Part shown: positions 1 to 9,209 of the stretch, piece by piece | Position numbering within the stretch: the stretch's first letter is position 1 | Layout of the letters: each line of letters opens with the position of its first letter | From: G963556115 sp963667375 | GTDB lineage: Bacteria > Planctomycetota > SZUA-567 | Assembly (NCBI GenBank): GCA_963667375.1 | Contig: OY763323.1 | Span: forward strand, 744,001 to 808,000 | DNA: 64,000 bases | Direction of reading: 5' to 3' | The notes under the pieces: generated by a model | What the model saw: only the letters and a program-made list of their open reading frames with translations | The model's database searches: none | What the model was told of the DNA's origin: nothing | Made by a program: the position numbers and the translations under genes

Positions 1-375
1 GAGCAATAACTTGGCGGATGAGGAAGAACTGAAATTAGGTTCAATCTTGAATAATGCATGATAACCCACCATTGTTCCGATATCAGCCAGCGGCGACAGC
101 AGAATCTCCTGACTATAGAGTACACTAATCAGAACCAGCCCGTTTACATCCCGATAACCATGACGCACCCCCGGAGTAATAATAAAAATGTCACCCTGTG
201 CGATAGTTTGGGAAAGCTTTTCAGTAAAGTACGATCCAGTACCTTGAGTAACAATTACCAGCTCCACAAATTCATGCTCATGCAGCGGAAAGTTTTCCTG
301 AGGATTATTTCTCAAAATTGAGAAAGGTAATTGACTCTGACTCATACCAAAGAAGCCATGTCGGGATAATTTCAT
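1..375 (-). CDS. AraC-family transcriptional regulator, N-terminal cupin part (cut by window edge)
   Basis: This is the first 125 codons of a minus-strand gene whose 3' part lies outside the window. The start is an ATG at 375 preceded by AGGAGGTG at good spacing. The protein begins MKLSRHGFFGMSQ and contains a cupin-type sensor fold: FPLHEHEFVELVIVTQGTG (HxHxxxE signature), then GDIFIITPGVRHGYRD. This is the layout of the ligand-binding N-terminus of AraC-type regulators, which usually sense sugars or small metabolites. The DNA-binding HTH part is not visible, so a stand-alone cupin cannot be excluded. It is divergent from cdaA across a 630 bp AT-rich spacer. Confidence 0.75.
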   Translation of the reverse strand, partial: MKLSRHGFFGMSQSQLPFSILRNNPQENFPLHEHEFVELVIVTQGTGSYFTEKLSQTIAQGDIFIITPGVRHGYRDVNGLVLISVLYSQEILLSPLADIGTMVGYHALFKIEPNFSSSSSAKLLL

Positions 376-1005
376 GGGATACACCTCCTAATTTTCACGG
401 CGGCAACCGAAAATAAACAGTATCAATCTGCTAAACTGCCAGCGAGCATCAGGAAACTATAATTAGCATTAATTAATGAAAAAAAATTCCCAGTAGCAAC
501 ATCATATACACTCAGGAATAAAATCCAGATGCCAGCAAAAAACAAATCTAAAACCCAAAAATAACAACAAATATATAGAAAAAAAACACCGTCAAAACTA
601 GCTTAATACACATTTCATAATAATTATAATGTTTAAAAGCTTAAATAATAGTAAAACACATAATCTTTTATTTAAGAATACGCGATCAGGACATTCTTAT
701 AATTATTATATAACATTATTAATTATAAGAATAATCATACAATCAGAATAAATCAAGTGAATTTTATGTTAAATACATAATTTTAAACTTTCTTTTAACT
801 TCGGCAATCTTTCCATATATTATTCACAAATAAAAAATTTTAGCAGTATCACACAATTATTCATTCTTTCTAAATGATTTATCTTGTAATTAATGTTAAT
901 AGTGCTAAACTATTACTTATAATGATATTGCTGCATATAATATTCATATAACCTAGCGCAATACCAGCCATTACTGAATTATTAGCCATAGAGATACGAG
1001 AAATT
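376..1005. other. AT-rich divergent intergenic region
   Basis: This 630 bp stretch between the AraC-type gene and cdaA has no credible ORF. It is very AT-rich with long A runs. A TATAAT at 918-923 follows the inverted repeat AATAGT-N5-ACTATT (899-915). This is a possible -10 and operator for cdaA, but the matching -35 is poor. Nothing else was recognised. Confidence 0.5.
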
Positions 1006-1836
1006 ATGGATAATTTTTTTCATAACCTTGCCAGTTCAAACAATTTGGGAATTTTTGGCTCCATTATAGAAATCATGGTTATTATCGCCATGATCTATAT
1101 GGCATTTTCCGCTATGAAAGGTACCAGAGGAGCCGGAATTGCCCGGGGTGCGGTTATCTTCTTTGTTATCCTCTTTATATTTGTTCTTTTCATCTCCAAG
1201 CTTATTGAACTTAAAAACGTCACCTGGATTCTGGAAAATCTGGTAACGGTATCATTATTTGGTATAGTTGTCATCTTCCAGCCGGAAATCAGGCGTATGC
1301 TGATACGAATTGGTGAGACTGCTTCCCAGTTTACGGGAAACATCAATTCAGATATGGAGAAAGAGGTTGCCGATGCCGCCTTCAATATCAGTAAACGTAA
1401 AGAAGTCGGCGCACTCATTGTAATTGAGCGCAAAACCATGGTCGGCACCTGTATCGAAAGCGGAGTACTCCTTGAAGCCCGACTGAGTACCAAGCTTCTA
1501 GCAACAATTTTCACCAAAAACACCCCGCTGCACGACGGTGCCGTCATAATCCGCGCCGGCAAAATTGTTGCGGCTAACTGTCTGCTGCCGCTCTCAGAGA
1601 ATGTAGAAGTCTGCAAAGGCATGGGAACCAGACACCGCGCCGGTATAGGTCTCAGTGAAGAGGTCGATGCACTCGTTGTAATCGTTTCTGAAGAGACCGG
1701 AGCCGTATCCGTGGCCATGGGCGGGAACATCACTCTCGACCTCGACTACGAAGGTCTTACCGAAATTCTTAAACGTGAATGTAAAATCAGCCACGCTGGA
1801 GATGATGAGGATAATACAGAGGAGACAGAAAATTGA
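1006..1836 (+). CDS. cdaA: Diadenylate cyclase CdaA (c-di-AMP synthase)
   Basis: A 276-residue membrane-bound diadenylate cyclase that converts two ATP to c-di-AMP. The N-terminus carries about three membrane segments (roughly residues 15-38, 46-66, 78-92). The DAC catalytic domain follows (about 110-260) with both hallmark motifs: LHDGAVII (D177-G178-A179) and GTRHRAG (around 207-213). Length and architecture match the CdaA/DacA family rather than DisA. The acidic C-terminal tail (DDEDNTEETEN) is dispensable-looking. The stop overlaps the TTG start of the ybbR-like gene, the usual CdaA-regulator pairing. The SD in front of the ATG is weak (GAG). No glmM gene follows, unlike the Firmicutes cdaA-cdaR-glmM operon. 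Confidence 0.93.
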   Translation: MDNFFHNLASSNNLGIFGSIIEIMVIIAMIYMAFSAMKGTRGAGIARGAVIFFVILFIFVLFISKLIELKNVTWILENLVTVSLFGIVVIFQPEIRRMLIRIGETASQFTGNINSDMEKEVADAAFNISKRKEVGALIVIERKTMVGTCIESGVLLEARLSTKLLATIFTKNTPLHDGAVIIRAGKIVAANCLLPLSENVEVCKGMGTRHRAGIGLSEEVDALVVIVSEETGAVSVAMGGNITLDLDYEGLTEILKRECKISHAGDDEDNTEETEN

Positions 1837-2861
1837 ACCGACTCAGTAAATTTATCCATAAGCATCTGGCCATTGATTACGTTACACTTATCTTTTCAAT
1901 GTTCATCGGCATTGCTATCTGGTATTATGTCGAGACCAGCCGCACCGAAGAGCGACAGCTCTCCGCTGAACTCTCAATACGCATTCCGCGGGGCTGGGAA
2001 GCACAGGGTGTTCTTCCCCGCTCCAGAAGTGTAATCGTTAAGGGAGCAAAGAATGTAATCTCCTCACTCAGCCCGGGTGATATCCAGTTCCGGGTGTTCC
2101 TTGACATTGACAATAATGCGTCCTCAATGCAGGATGTACATATCGAACTCAAACCGGACAACCTCAAAGGTCTACCGGAAGATGTCATAGTTGAGAGAAT
2201 ATTCAATCCACAGCTGGTGATCTCGCTGGTCAGACCTGTCCGCAAGTATATACCAGTCAAGATTGAGACTACCGGCAAACTGCAGGAAGGTTATGAGCTT
2301 ACCAATATTTCGTTTTCACCAAGGTTTCTGGCTCTAAATGCCCCGGAAGACGAATTCACCAAAGACCTTACCGCGGTGACCGATCCAATTGATCTTACCA
2401 GCCATACTCTACCTTTTACCACCTATGTCGATCTGCAGCCGCTGCAGCTCAAAGATTCCACCCGCTATTTATCCGAGTCGATATCGGTCAATGTTGACAT
2501 CAGCCCGGCTCCGACTGCACGTATCTATAAAAACATACCGGTAAGTGTTCTCATCGCTACTCGTATGGAACGGCTCATAGGCGGCAAACTTCTACCGGCA
2601 CAGGTTTCAATCGAAGCTGAAGGCAATAAACTCCTGCTGGATAAAACCGAATCCAAAGCTTTTACCATCTATATCGATACCCGTGACATGGGTTCTTCGG
2701 TTCAGGGGGAGTATGTTCTAAAATGCCACGCTATCGCCCCTCCCGGAATAAAAATCATCAATATTATCCCTGGAGAAATACGCTGGAAAATCCCCCAGTT
2801 ACAGCAGAACAAGACCGAAAAAAAAGAGGCTAAGGCTCCCAAGCCTGCCACTACTGAGTAA
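1833..2861 (+). CDS. YbbR/CdaR-like regulator of the diadenylate cyclase
   Basis: A 342-residue protein with one N-terminal membrane segment (about residues 17-31, VTLIFSMFIGIAIWYYV). An extracytoplasmic region of YbbR-type beta repeats follows, for example ISIRIPRGWEAQG, VKIETTGKLQEGYELTNISF and VDLTSHT-like segments. The tail is Lys/Glu-rich. In other bacteria the YbbR-domain protein CdaR binds CdaA and modulates c-di-AMP synthesis. The start is a TTG at 1833 that overlaps the cdaA stop codon and is preceded by GAGGAGAC inside cdaA, so translational coupling is likely. Function is assigned by domain and position only. Confidence 0.85.
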   Translation: MNRLSKFIHKHLAIDYVTLIFSMFIGIAIWYYVETSRTEERQLSAELSIRIPRGWEAQGVLPRSRSVIVKGAKNVISSLSPGDIQFRVFLDIDNNASSMQDVHIELKPDNLKGLPEDVIVERIFNPQLVISLVRPVRKYIPVKIETTGKLQEGYELTNISFSPRFLALNAPEDEFTKDLTAVTDPIDLTSHTLPFTTYVDLQPLQLKDSTRYLSESISVNVDISPAPTARIYKNIPVSVLIATRMERLIGGKLLPAQVSIEAEGNKLLLDKTESKAFTIYIDTRDMGSSVQGEYVLKCHAIAPPGIKIINIIPGEIRWKIPQLQQNKTEKKEAKAPKPATTE

Positions 2862-2952
2862 TTATCCATCAAAATAGCAAACAGCATTACCCGCTTTTAC
2901 AAAGATTGCCGGTTTATGTTCAGACATCTCAATTAAAACCGCCTACAACATG

Positions 2953-2991
2953 ATAAAAAAAATACTAAGTACCTGCAGCGTACTTAGTATT
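2953..2991 (-). terminator. Terminator between convergent genes
   Basis: A perfect 12 bp inverted repeat AATACTAAGTAC-N7-GTACTTAGTATT lies at 2961-2991. Read on the minus strand it is followed by TTTTTTATC, so it works best for the minus-strand gene ending at 3033. On the plus strand only an AT-rich tail follows, and it may also stop cdaA-ybbR transcripts. Confidence 0.75.
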
Positions 2992-3032
2992 ATAATATTT
3001 ATACTCTGATTCTACACTTTAGAATACAGCTA

Positions 3033-3425
3033 TCAGCGTTTTGAAAAGGCTACCTGATATACCAGAATTTTATTATCATAGGCATACATCTGCACCAGCA
3101 TAATCAATCCTATAGTTTCGCTGTCACCGGTAAGGCGGAAACTGTAGGTTTCCATCTTGCCATTATTATGCTTGGTCACAAGCTTCCAGTTAACTATATG
3201 ACCGATATAATTCATCATCTGCGAATGCAGCTTATCATAATTGGCGCGAGTCATAGATTTACGGAACTCAGGAGAGGCATCTTTAAGAAAGAGTTCATAT
3301 TTATTATAATTGAGTGCCTGCACAAGATTGGAAATAACAGCCAGCTTGGCATTTCTGCCGGTTCCGGCGAATGCTGCAACAGAAAACAAAATTACTAATA
3401 CTAAAATCCTTATTCGATACATCAT
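3033..3425 (-). CDS. Small exported protein of unknown function
   Basis: A 130-residue protein starting MMYRIRILVLVILFSVAAFAG, a clear Sec signal peptide with likely cleavage after AFA. The mature part (about 110 residues) has an alpha/beta look: an N-terminal helical region (KLAVISNLVQALNYNKYELFL), then strands ending in KILVYQVAFSKR. This resembles small NTF2-like periplasmic proteins, but I do not recognise a family. It starts 19 bp after the GT2 glycosyltransferase gene and is followed by a strong terminator. It is therefore probably the last gene of the operon that includes the acyltransferase and glycosyltransferase, and an envelope role is inferred from that. Confidence 0.7.
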   Translation of the reverse strand: MMYRIRILVLVILFSVAAFAGTGRNAKLAVISNLVQALNYNKYELFLKDASPEFRKSMTRANYDKLHSQMMNYIGHIVNWKLVTKHNNGKMETYSFRLTGDSETIGLIMLVQMYAYDNKILVYQVAFSKR

Positions 3426-3444
3426 TTTTTAAACTTTAGAATAA

Positions 3445-4110
3445 TCATGAAAAAAGCAGCCTGCAAGCCATCTTGACAAACCGCCAGGTATCCAGCCAGG
3501 GATTAATCTTACTTACCTCCGTGCCATATACTGTTTCAATAGGAACATCCGCTATTTTAAGCCGCTGGCGACCGGCAACAACCAGCATTTCACCTTCAAA
3601 CTCAAAATTTCTGCTGACAATTCGGTCTCGTATCTGTTTCCAGGCATTACAGCTGATATAACGGTACCCCACCTGTGAATCATGAATCCGCTGCCGGGCA
3701 AGCAGTGATATCACCAGACTGGTCACAACATTGGTATACCAGTTGACCTTCGGCATACTTTTCTGCTCAGCCATCCGGTTACCGATGACAATATCCGCTC
3801 CTGCCTCTGCCGCGGCGATAAAGAGCGGTAATTCCTCAGGCAGATGCTGACCATCCGCATCCAGCGTTATCACCCCATCATAACCACGCTCCGCAAGAAG
3901 ATTCAATCCATCAAGCAGCGTATGACCTTTGCCTTTATTCCGCTCTCTGGTTACCACTTCCACCCCGGCTCTTTCAGCTTCAGCTATGGTATTATCGGTT
4001 GAGCCATCATCATAAACCAGAATATGGTCTATATGCTCCCGACACCTGCAGACGACTTCATAGATATAATCACCCTCATTATAAGCAGGTATCAAAGCAC
4101 ATATTTTCAT
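3445..4110 (-). CDS. Family 2 glycosyltransferase (DPM1-like)
   Basis: A 221-residue GT-A fold glycosyltransferase. Motifs in order: CALIPAYNEGDYI (nucleotide-sugar binding N-terminus), VYDDGSTDNT, NKGKGHTLLDGL, and TLDADGQHLPEEL with the metal-binding DxD. A VGYRYIS segment follows near residue 147. There is no C-terminal transmembrane pair, so it resembles the short dolichol/polyprenyl-phosphate sugar transferases or cytosolic GT2 enzymes. It sits 90 bp downstream of a lipid A-type acyltransferase gene on the same strand, so it may modify a lipid-linked glycan. The sugar and acceptor are unknown. Confidence 0.85.
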   Translation of the reverse strand: MKICALIPAYNEGDYIYEVVCRCREHIDHILVYDDGSTDNTIAEAERAGVEVVTRERNKGKGHTLLDGLNLLAERGYDGVITLDADGQHLPEELPLFIAAAEAGADIVIGNRMAEQKSMPKVNWYTNVVTSLVISLLARQRIHDSQVGYRYISCNAWKQIRDRIVSRNFEFEGEMLVVAGRQRLKIADVPIETVYGTEVSKINPWLDTWRFVKMACRLLFS

Positions 4111-4200
4111 ATATTATATTATCCTTATCGAATAAAACAAGAATTAAAGCTTCTATCGCCCCAGCAATATAAAATCACCTGCAACACAAATTATAATTTA

Positions 4201-5085
4201 CTAACCATGCCATTCTTCATCCCAGACATCATAAAAAACCGGCCATTCCTCAGGATGCAGACGAATATAATTTTCGAGCTGTATGACATATTTTTCAATC
4301 CCGTAACGAATTTTCTGAGCCTTGTCCATGTCGTCTGGGAAAACAATAGGGTCACGCATTTCAACGGCAAAACTGTCATTGGTCCTGCGGGTAACAAAGC
4401 CCGGCAGACACATCGCCCCGCTCTTTATGCCCAACCTCACCGGTCCCTGTGGAAAGCGGCATTTTCTACCGAAAAAGTCTACTTCAATACCATTCTCCCC
4501 AACATCACGATCACTGAGAATACAGACTATTTCATTGTTTTTCAAAGCCCGAAGCACTTTCAGCCCTGCCTCTTCAGTATAAATCACATTTATTCCCATT
4601 GCGGTACGCTGATCAATAAAAAGCTTATTGATCTTTTCTGATACATGTCTGGCGGCGACGACATTTACTTTCAGTCCCAGACGCAGAGGGAAATATGCGG
4701 CTCCCAGCTCCCAGTTTGAAACGTGCGCCGACATGATAATGCAGCCTTTACCCGCTTTTAAAGCATTGGTTATATGATGAAGATTAACGAAAGATGTATG
4801 TTTGAGAAAAAACATCTTGTCATAGGAGCTGAATCTGAAAAATTCCGTGAAGTATTTACCCCAGTTACGAAAAACCCAGCGGGATTCGTAAATAATCCTT
4901 CCCGCTGATTCATTGGGCATCACCTGACGCAGATTACGCATCACCGACTTGCGCCCTCTTCGGTCTCCGAGAAAATATCCCAAGTCTGCAATACGTAGTG
5001 AAACCCAATAGGCAAAACGTGCGGGAAGTACCGATGTTGAAAACATTACCAGACGAAACAGCCAATATCGTATAAAATATTTCAT
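4201..5085 (-). CDS. LpxL/HtrB-type lysophospholipid acyltransferase
   Basis: A 294-residue inner-membrane acyltransferase of the lipid A (Kdo)2-lipid IVA secondary acyltransferase family. The N-terminus is hydrophobic. The catalytic HX4E motif is present as HVSNWE (near residue 121) in the context IIMSAHVSNWELGAAYF. The downstream RDVGENGIEVDFFGR and FPQGPVRLGIKSGA blocks match LpxL-type proteins. Length is typical for the family. It follows the fused 2-oxoacid oxidoreductase gene by 54 bp and precedes the GT2 gene. The lpx operon at 33.6-36.7 kb supplies the lipid A core it would acylate. The acyl donor and exact position cannot be told from sequence. Confidence 0.87.
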   Translation of the reverse strand: MKYFIRYWLFRLVMFSTSVLPARFAYWVSLRIADLGYFLGDRRGRKSVMRNLRQVMPNESAGRIIYESRWVFRNWGKYFTEFFRFSSYDKMFFLKHTSFVNLHHITNALKAGKGCIIMSAHVSNWELGAAYFPLRLGLKVNVVAARHVSEKINKLFIDQRTAMGINVIYTEEAGLKVLRALKNNEIVCILSDRDVGENGIEVDFFGRKCRFPQGPVRLGIKSGAMCLPGFVTRRTNDSFAVEMRDPIVFPDDMDKAQKIRYGIEKYVIQLENYIRLHPEEWPVFYDVWDEEWHG

Positions 5086-5139
5086 ATTCCCGCACCAACC
5101 TGAATAGCCAAAATTATCTATATATTACCGATCAACGCT

Positions 5140-6570
5140 CTACTTTTTGATGTTAGTTGCCACCCAGTCACTGCCAGCCTCAAATACCTTGAGATTGATA
5201 TCGACAAGATGTGATTTTCCGGCAAAATTATCTGCCAGAGCTTTTTCATAACCGCTATCGCTCAATCCGGTTGCAACCAGTGCAGAAAGAGCCCCAAGCA
5301 TTGCGGTATTTGAAGCTTTTGGAGAACCGCATTCCGCGGCAATTTCAACCGCCGGAATAGTATACACCTTGACTCCGGCACGTGGCGACTCAATCGCACC
5401 AACCGCCGACTCACAGAGAATAATCCCGCCGTCACAGACATCGGCTGCAAACTTGTCATAAGAAGGACGATTCATAATAATCAGCACATCTGGATGTGCC
5501 ACTACCGGCGAACCAATACTCTCACCGGAAATAACCACTGAACAATTGGAGGTTCCGCCACGCTGTTCAGGGCCGTAAGAAGGATACCATGAAACCTCCG
5601 CCCCCTCTTCACAGGCGGCTCTTGCCAGAACCACTCCCATGCTGAGCACACCCTGCCCGCCAAAGCCGGCTATCTTCACCTGCAGTGTCTTGAAACGATC
5701 AGAACCGCCGGCGTCTTTTTCTTTAGACCCGACAATACCGAAGATCTCATCAAGCTTACTTTTGGAAAAATCACTCTCCTGACGTACGATATGCGAAGTA
5801 TCTTCAATCTTATCACGGAAATTTTTTACCGGAAATTCTTTCTCCATCTGATTGATAATAAAATCTGCGCTGGCATTTACATCAAGCTTCAGATTTGTCG
5901 GACACTGCGCCAGTACTTCAACAAAAGCATACCCCTTACCGTCACGCTGTACCTCCAGCGCCTTACGCACAACCTGCTTGGCTCTGCGGATACGCGGCAC
6001 ATCAGCGAGTGAAACACGCTCAATAAATACCGGCGCATTGAGTTCATTTATCAGCTCACACATATGCAGCGGGTATCCGGCCTGCTGCGGATCACGGCCA
6101 TTAGGACTGGTTACGGTTCTTTCTCCGATAAGGGTAGTCGGTGCCATCTGACCGCCGGTCATGCCGTACACCGTATTATTCACAAAGAATACCACCAGCT
6201 TTTCACCACGGTTTGCCGCCTGCATCGTCTCATTCAGACCGATAGAAGCAAGATCGCCGTCACCCTGATAACTGATAACCACCGCATTATCTTCAGCTCT
6301 TGACACCCCGGTTCCCACAGCCGGAGCCCGGCCATGTGCAACCTGAATATTACCGCAATCAAAATAATAATACGCAAATACCGCGCAGCCAACCGGACTT
6401 ATAAGCACACATCTATCCTGAATACCCAATTCATCCATAGCTTCGGCTATCAGCTTATGCAGTATTCCGTGTCCGCATCCCGGACAATAGTGTGTAGCCG
6501 TCTGCGCTGCTCCGCCTTTTCTGGTATACTCTTTATATAATGAATTAGGTCTCTTCAATACAGTTTCCAT
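5140..6570 (-). CDS. 2-oxoacid:ferredoxin oxidoreductase, fused beta and gamma subunits
   Basis: A 476-residue fusion. Residues 1 to about 280 are the TPP-binding beta subunit, with HYCPGCGHGILHKL (Cys-rich TPP/FeS entry), GDGDLASIG (Mg-TPP motif, about 103) and NNTVYGMTGGQMAPTT. After a short linker, residues from about 295 form the gamma subunit, starting LQVKIAGFGGQGVLSMG and including YGPEQRGGTSNCSVVISGE. The enzyme decarboxylates a 2-oxoacid (2-oxoglutarate, pyruvate or branched-chain) to acyl-CoA while reducing ferredoxin, which is typical of anaerobes. The genes for alpha (6623) and the ferredoxin-like delta (7760) lie just upstream, giving a delta-alpha-(beta-gamma) order. Substrate cannot be fixed; the layout resembles Kor/Vor types. 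Confidence 0.92.
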   Translation of the reverse strand: METVLKRPNSLYKEYTRKGGAAQTATHYCPGCGHGILHKLIAEAMDELGIQDRCVLISPVGCAVFAYYYFDCGNIQVAHGRAPAVGTGVSRAEDNAVVISYQGDGDLASIGLNETMQAANRGEKLVVFFVNNTVYGMTGGQMAPTTLIGERTVTSPNGRDPQQAGYPLHMCELINELNAPVFIERVSLADVPRIRRAKQVVRKALEVQRDGKGYAFVEVLAQCPTNLKLDVNASADFIINQMEKEFPVKNFRDKIEDTSHIVRQESDFSKSKLDEIFGIVGSKEKDAGGSDRFKTLQVKIAGFGGQGVLSMGVVLARAACEEGAEVSWYPSYGPEQRGGTSNCSVVISGESIGSPVVAHPDVLIIMNRPSYDKFAADVCDGGIILCESAVGAIESPRAGVKVYTIPAVEIAAECGSPKASNTAMLGALSALVATGLSDSGYEKALADNFAGKSHLVDINLKVFEAGSDWVATNIKK

Positions 6571-6622
6571 ATTTTTACTCCTGATCGAGTTATTATCTTC
6601 ACCTTCAAAAAACCTCTGCCAG

Positions 6623-7657
6623 CTACAGTACCGCCATTATCTGATCCAAAGTAATCAGATTTCCGCCGATTCTATTTACCAGCTCCACCGGTTTTCTGCA
6701 TTCTATAGCCAGTTTGACATCATCACGCATCTGACCATTACTCATTTCAACCGCAATAAATCTGTCTGCCTGAGACGCAAGCGCACTGAGCTCCTGTTTA
6801 GGGAACGGGAAAAGAGTCTTCAGACGGAACAGACCGACCTTCTTGCCCTGTTTCCGCGCCTCATCAACCGCACTTCTGGCGATACGGCTGGAAATACCAT
6901 AGGCAACCAGCACGACATCCGCATCATCGGTCATATAAGTTTCATAATCGACTTCATTCTCCTCTATCACCGCGTATTTTTTCTGAAGCTTATTGTTATA
7001 AGCCTCCAGCTCATTGAAATCGAGGAAGATACTGGAGATGAGATTCTCCTTGGTTTCAGCTGTTCCGCTGACATTCCAGGAAGAGTCCTTTTCCGGTTTA
7101 ATTGCCACCTCCGGGTACTTCAGCGGTTCGATCATCTGTCCGAGTACTCCATCGGTCAGCACAACGACCGGATTACGGTACTTCTGTGAAAGTCCGAAAG
7201 CCTTATAGGTACAGTCACACATCTCCTGCACTGAATTAGGTGCCAGCACTATAAGTTTATAGTTACCGTGTCCGCCGCCCTTTACAACCTGATTATAGTC
7301 ACCCTGCTCCGGACCGATATTTCCCAGCCCCGGACCGGCACGCTGCACATCAACAATAACTGCCGGCAGCTCCGCACCTGCAAGGTATGAAATACCCTCA
7401 CATTTCAAGGATATTCCCGGACCTGAGGACGCAGTCATTACTCTATGACCGGTACTGGCCGCTCCATAAACCATATTTATCGCAGCCTCTTCACTCTCAG
7501 CCTGCACAAACTTACGACCTGCTTTAGGGAAGTACTTTGACGCATCATGAAGGACCTCACTGGCAGGAGTAATAGGATATCCAAAATAACAATCACACCC
7601 GGCATACATTGCACCGATAATAACAGCCGAGTTTCCTTTAGCCAATTCTGTTACCAT
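6623..7657 (-). CDS. 2-oxoacid:ferredoxin oxidoreductase alpha subunit (Kor/VorB type)
   Basis: A 344-residue alpha subunit. I place the start at the ATG at 7657 because AAAGGGAAATAAT precedes it. A TTG seven codons upstream (7678) is also in frame but overlaps that SD. It contains GNSAVIIGAMYAGCDCYFGYPITPASE, QAESEEAAINMVYGAASTGHR, SSGPGISLKCEGISYLAGAELP and QRAGPGLGNIGPEQGDY, all typical of the pyrimidine-binding and transketolase-like region of KorA/PorA enzymes. A C-terminal domain with RLKTLFPFP-type sequence follows. It works with the fused beta-gamma protein 52 bp downstream and the delta ferredoxin 102 bp upstream. Confidence 0.92.
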   Translation of the reverse strand: MVTELAKGNSAVIIGAMYAGCDCYFGYPITPASEVLHDASKYFPKAGRKFVQAESEEAAINMVYGAASTGHRVMTASSGPGISLKCEGISYLAGAELPAVIVDVQRAGPGLGNIGPEQGDYNQVVKGGGHGNYKLIVLAPNSVQEMCDCTYKAFGLSQKYRNPVVVLTDGVLGQMIEPLKYPEVAIKPEKDSSWNVSGTAETKENLISSIFLDFNELEAYNNKLQKKYAVIEENEVDYETYMTDDADVVLVAYGISSRIARSAVDEARKQGKKVGLFRLKTLFPFPKQELSALASQADRFIAVEMSNGQMRDDVKLAIECRKPVELVNRIGGNLITLDQIMAVL

Positions 7658-7759
7658 ATTATTTCCCTTTAATTTCAATCCGGGATAAAGATCATTTTAT
7701 CCTTATCTCAAAATTCCGTTATAAAACCGCCTTGCACCGCTTGTCAGCTGAATAGCAGT

Positions 7760-7978
7760 TTATTTATACACCTCTATTGCATTCGGCTCAGGACAGGTGT
7801 AATAACAGTTCCCGCAACCTATGCATCCTTCACCTGAATAAACAGCATAATCATACCCTCTGGCATTCAATTTACCAGACAGGGATAGCACTTTTTTAGG
7901 GCAGGCAATAATACATCTGCCACAGGACTTACACTCTAACGCATTAATAACCGGATACGGTCTTTTTTTCTCATCCAT
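7760..7978 (-). CDS. 2Fe4S-cluster ferredoxin, delta subunit of 2-oxoacid oxidoreductase
   Basis: A 72-residue dicluster ferredoxin. Two CxxCxxCxxxCP motifs are visible: CKSCGRCIIACP and CIGCGNCYYTCP, each binding a [4Fe-4S] cluster. I chose the ATG at 7978 because GGAG lies 6 bases upstream of it; an in-frame ATG at 8002 has no SD. It is first in the kor operon and passes electrons from the TPP enzyme to external ferredoxin. Confidence 0.9.
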   Translation of the reverse strand: MDEKKRPYPVINALECKSCGRCIIACPKKVLSLSGKLNARGYDYAVYSGEGCIGCGNCYYTCPEPNAIEVYK

Positions 7979-8024
7979 ACCTAACTCCAAGTAAGACAAC
8001 ATTTAACAATACAACAAGTTTAAT

Positions 8025-8052
8025 ATTTTACACTCATTGGGCAACATTTCAA
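8025..8052 (-). promoter_or_regulatory. Candidate sigma-70 promoter of the kor operon
   Basis: On the minus strand TTGAAA (8052-8047) is followed after 16 bp by TAAAAT (8030-8025). This is about 50 bp upstream of the ferredoxin gene start, with no other gene between. Confidence 0.4.
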
Positions 8053-8195
8053 TAGCTAAAACAATTATTCACACACTCCGCACTTACCAGCATATTCTCA
8101 TAAAGGAATAATGAGTTATAACAAGCTATAATATAAAACCTTATCCCGTTTTTACGCGTTTAAAACATGTTTTGTTTTTTTAAGCTATCACACTC

Positions 8196-9209
8196 TCAAA
8201 TCACAATATACAGCCACATCGGAATGGTAATTATACTTATAGCCGTACTCAACACTAGCATTGAAGAAAGAAAACCTTCATCAACTCCCGCCTGCTTCCC
8301 AATAACATAACTGGCCACAGCATTGGGCATAGCCGCCAGCAGCACCCCGGAACCAAGAACAATCTTCGGAACTTCCGGGAAAAGGTAGATTCCAAACAAC
8401 AGCGCACAACCCGGAAGAACCAGCAGTTTCCCGGCGATCACCAGACTGAGAGTGAAAATCTTATCGGTTATAGCCTTAATGTTCATAGCTGCCCCGATTG
8501 CCAATAGCGCCAGCGGCAGTCCCATACCTCCAATCATCCGCAGGAGTGATCCCAGCACCAGCAGTAACCCCATAATTACCGGAGGCAGCACTATCTCACT
8601 GACGGCACCGCCATCCTCAGCAACCCCATCCACCCGGAACTGATCACCGATAAACGCCACCAGCATACCAAAGATAACCGCAAGAAAGATGGGATTTTTT
8701 ATAATTTTAAGGACCCGCTGCCCGGCAGTCATATTCTGGGCATCAGCCCCATAGATACCAATAAAAGTAAAAGATACCGGAATATAAAAAATCATGAAAT
8801 ATGCATTATATACTGCAGCGAGATCCACCCCGTCAGCGCCAAAAGCAAGCTCACACATCGGAAATCCCATATAGGCGACATTCGCCCAATAGGTACCAAA
8901 GATACAGGCCGCAGCAAAACCGCCGTGATTTCCAAAAACTTTATTGATTATAATGAAGAGCGCAATCAGAACACCGACTCCAATCAGCGATGGTGCAATC
9001 AGTGCCGGATTCCACATTACCTCAAGATCCTGAGTAGCGACATTAATAAAGATAAGAGAAGGCAAAGAAAAGGTATTTACCAATTCATTAATAAAAGTCT
9101 TCCGGTCTTCAGTTATAAAACCCTTCAAAGCCAGGATTTTACCCAGACCAATCATAGCAAAAACCGGTAATGATATCGCCAACACATCAATTATACGTTC
9201 AAAATCCAT
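8196..9209 (-). CDS. Auxin efflux carrier (AEC) family permease
   Basis: A 337-residue polytopic inner-membrane protein with about ten hydrophobic segments. These are arranged as two halves, as in AEC/bile-acid transporter folds (first segments IIDVLAISLPVFAMIGLGKIL and SLPSLIFINVA). The N-terminal MIGLGKILALKGFI and C-terminal VLLAAMPNAVASYVIGKQ match AEC carriers such as malate or malonate efflux proteins. A charged cytoplasmic loop lies near residues 155-175 (DAQNMTAGQRVLKIIKNP). It stands alone: 217 bp separate it from korD and 650 bp from the sugar importer. The substrate is unknown; export of an organic acid would suit a fermenter. Confidence 0.85.
   Translation of the reverse strand: MDFERIIDVLAISLPVFAMIGLGKILALKGFITEDRKTFINELVNTFSLPSLIFINVATQDLEVMWNPALIAPSLIGVGVLIALFIIINKVFGNHGGFAAACIFGTYWANVAYMGFPMCELAFGADGVDLAAVYNAYFMIFYIPVSFTFIGIYGADAQNMTAGQRVLKIIKNPIFLAVIFGMLVAFIGDQFRVDGVAEDGGAVSEIVLPPVIMGLLLVLGSLLRMIGGMGLPLALLAIGAAMNIKAITDKIFTLSLVIAGKLLVLPGCALLFGIYLFPEVPKIVLGSGVLLAAMPNAVASYVIGKQAGVDEGFLSSMLVLSTAISIITIPMWLYIVI

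Noticed and set aside
1095..1733. A 212-codon open frame antisense to cdaA.
   Set aside because: No SD, composition of a shadow frame, and it lies entirely within a well-conserved gene.
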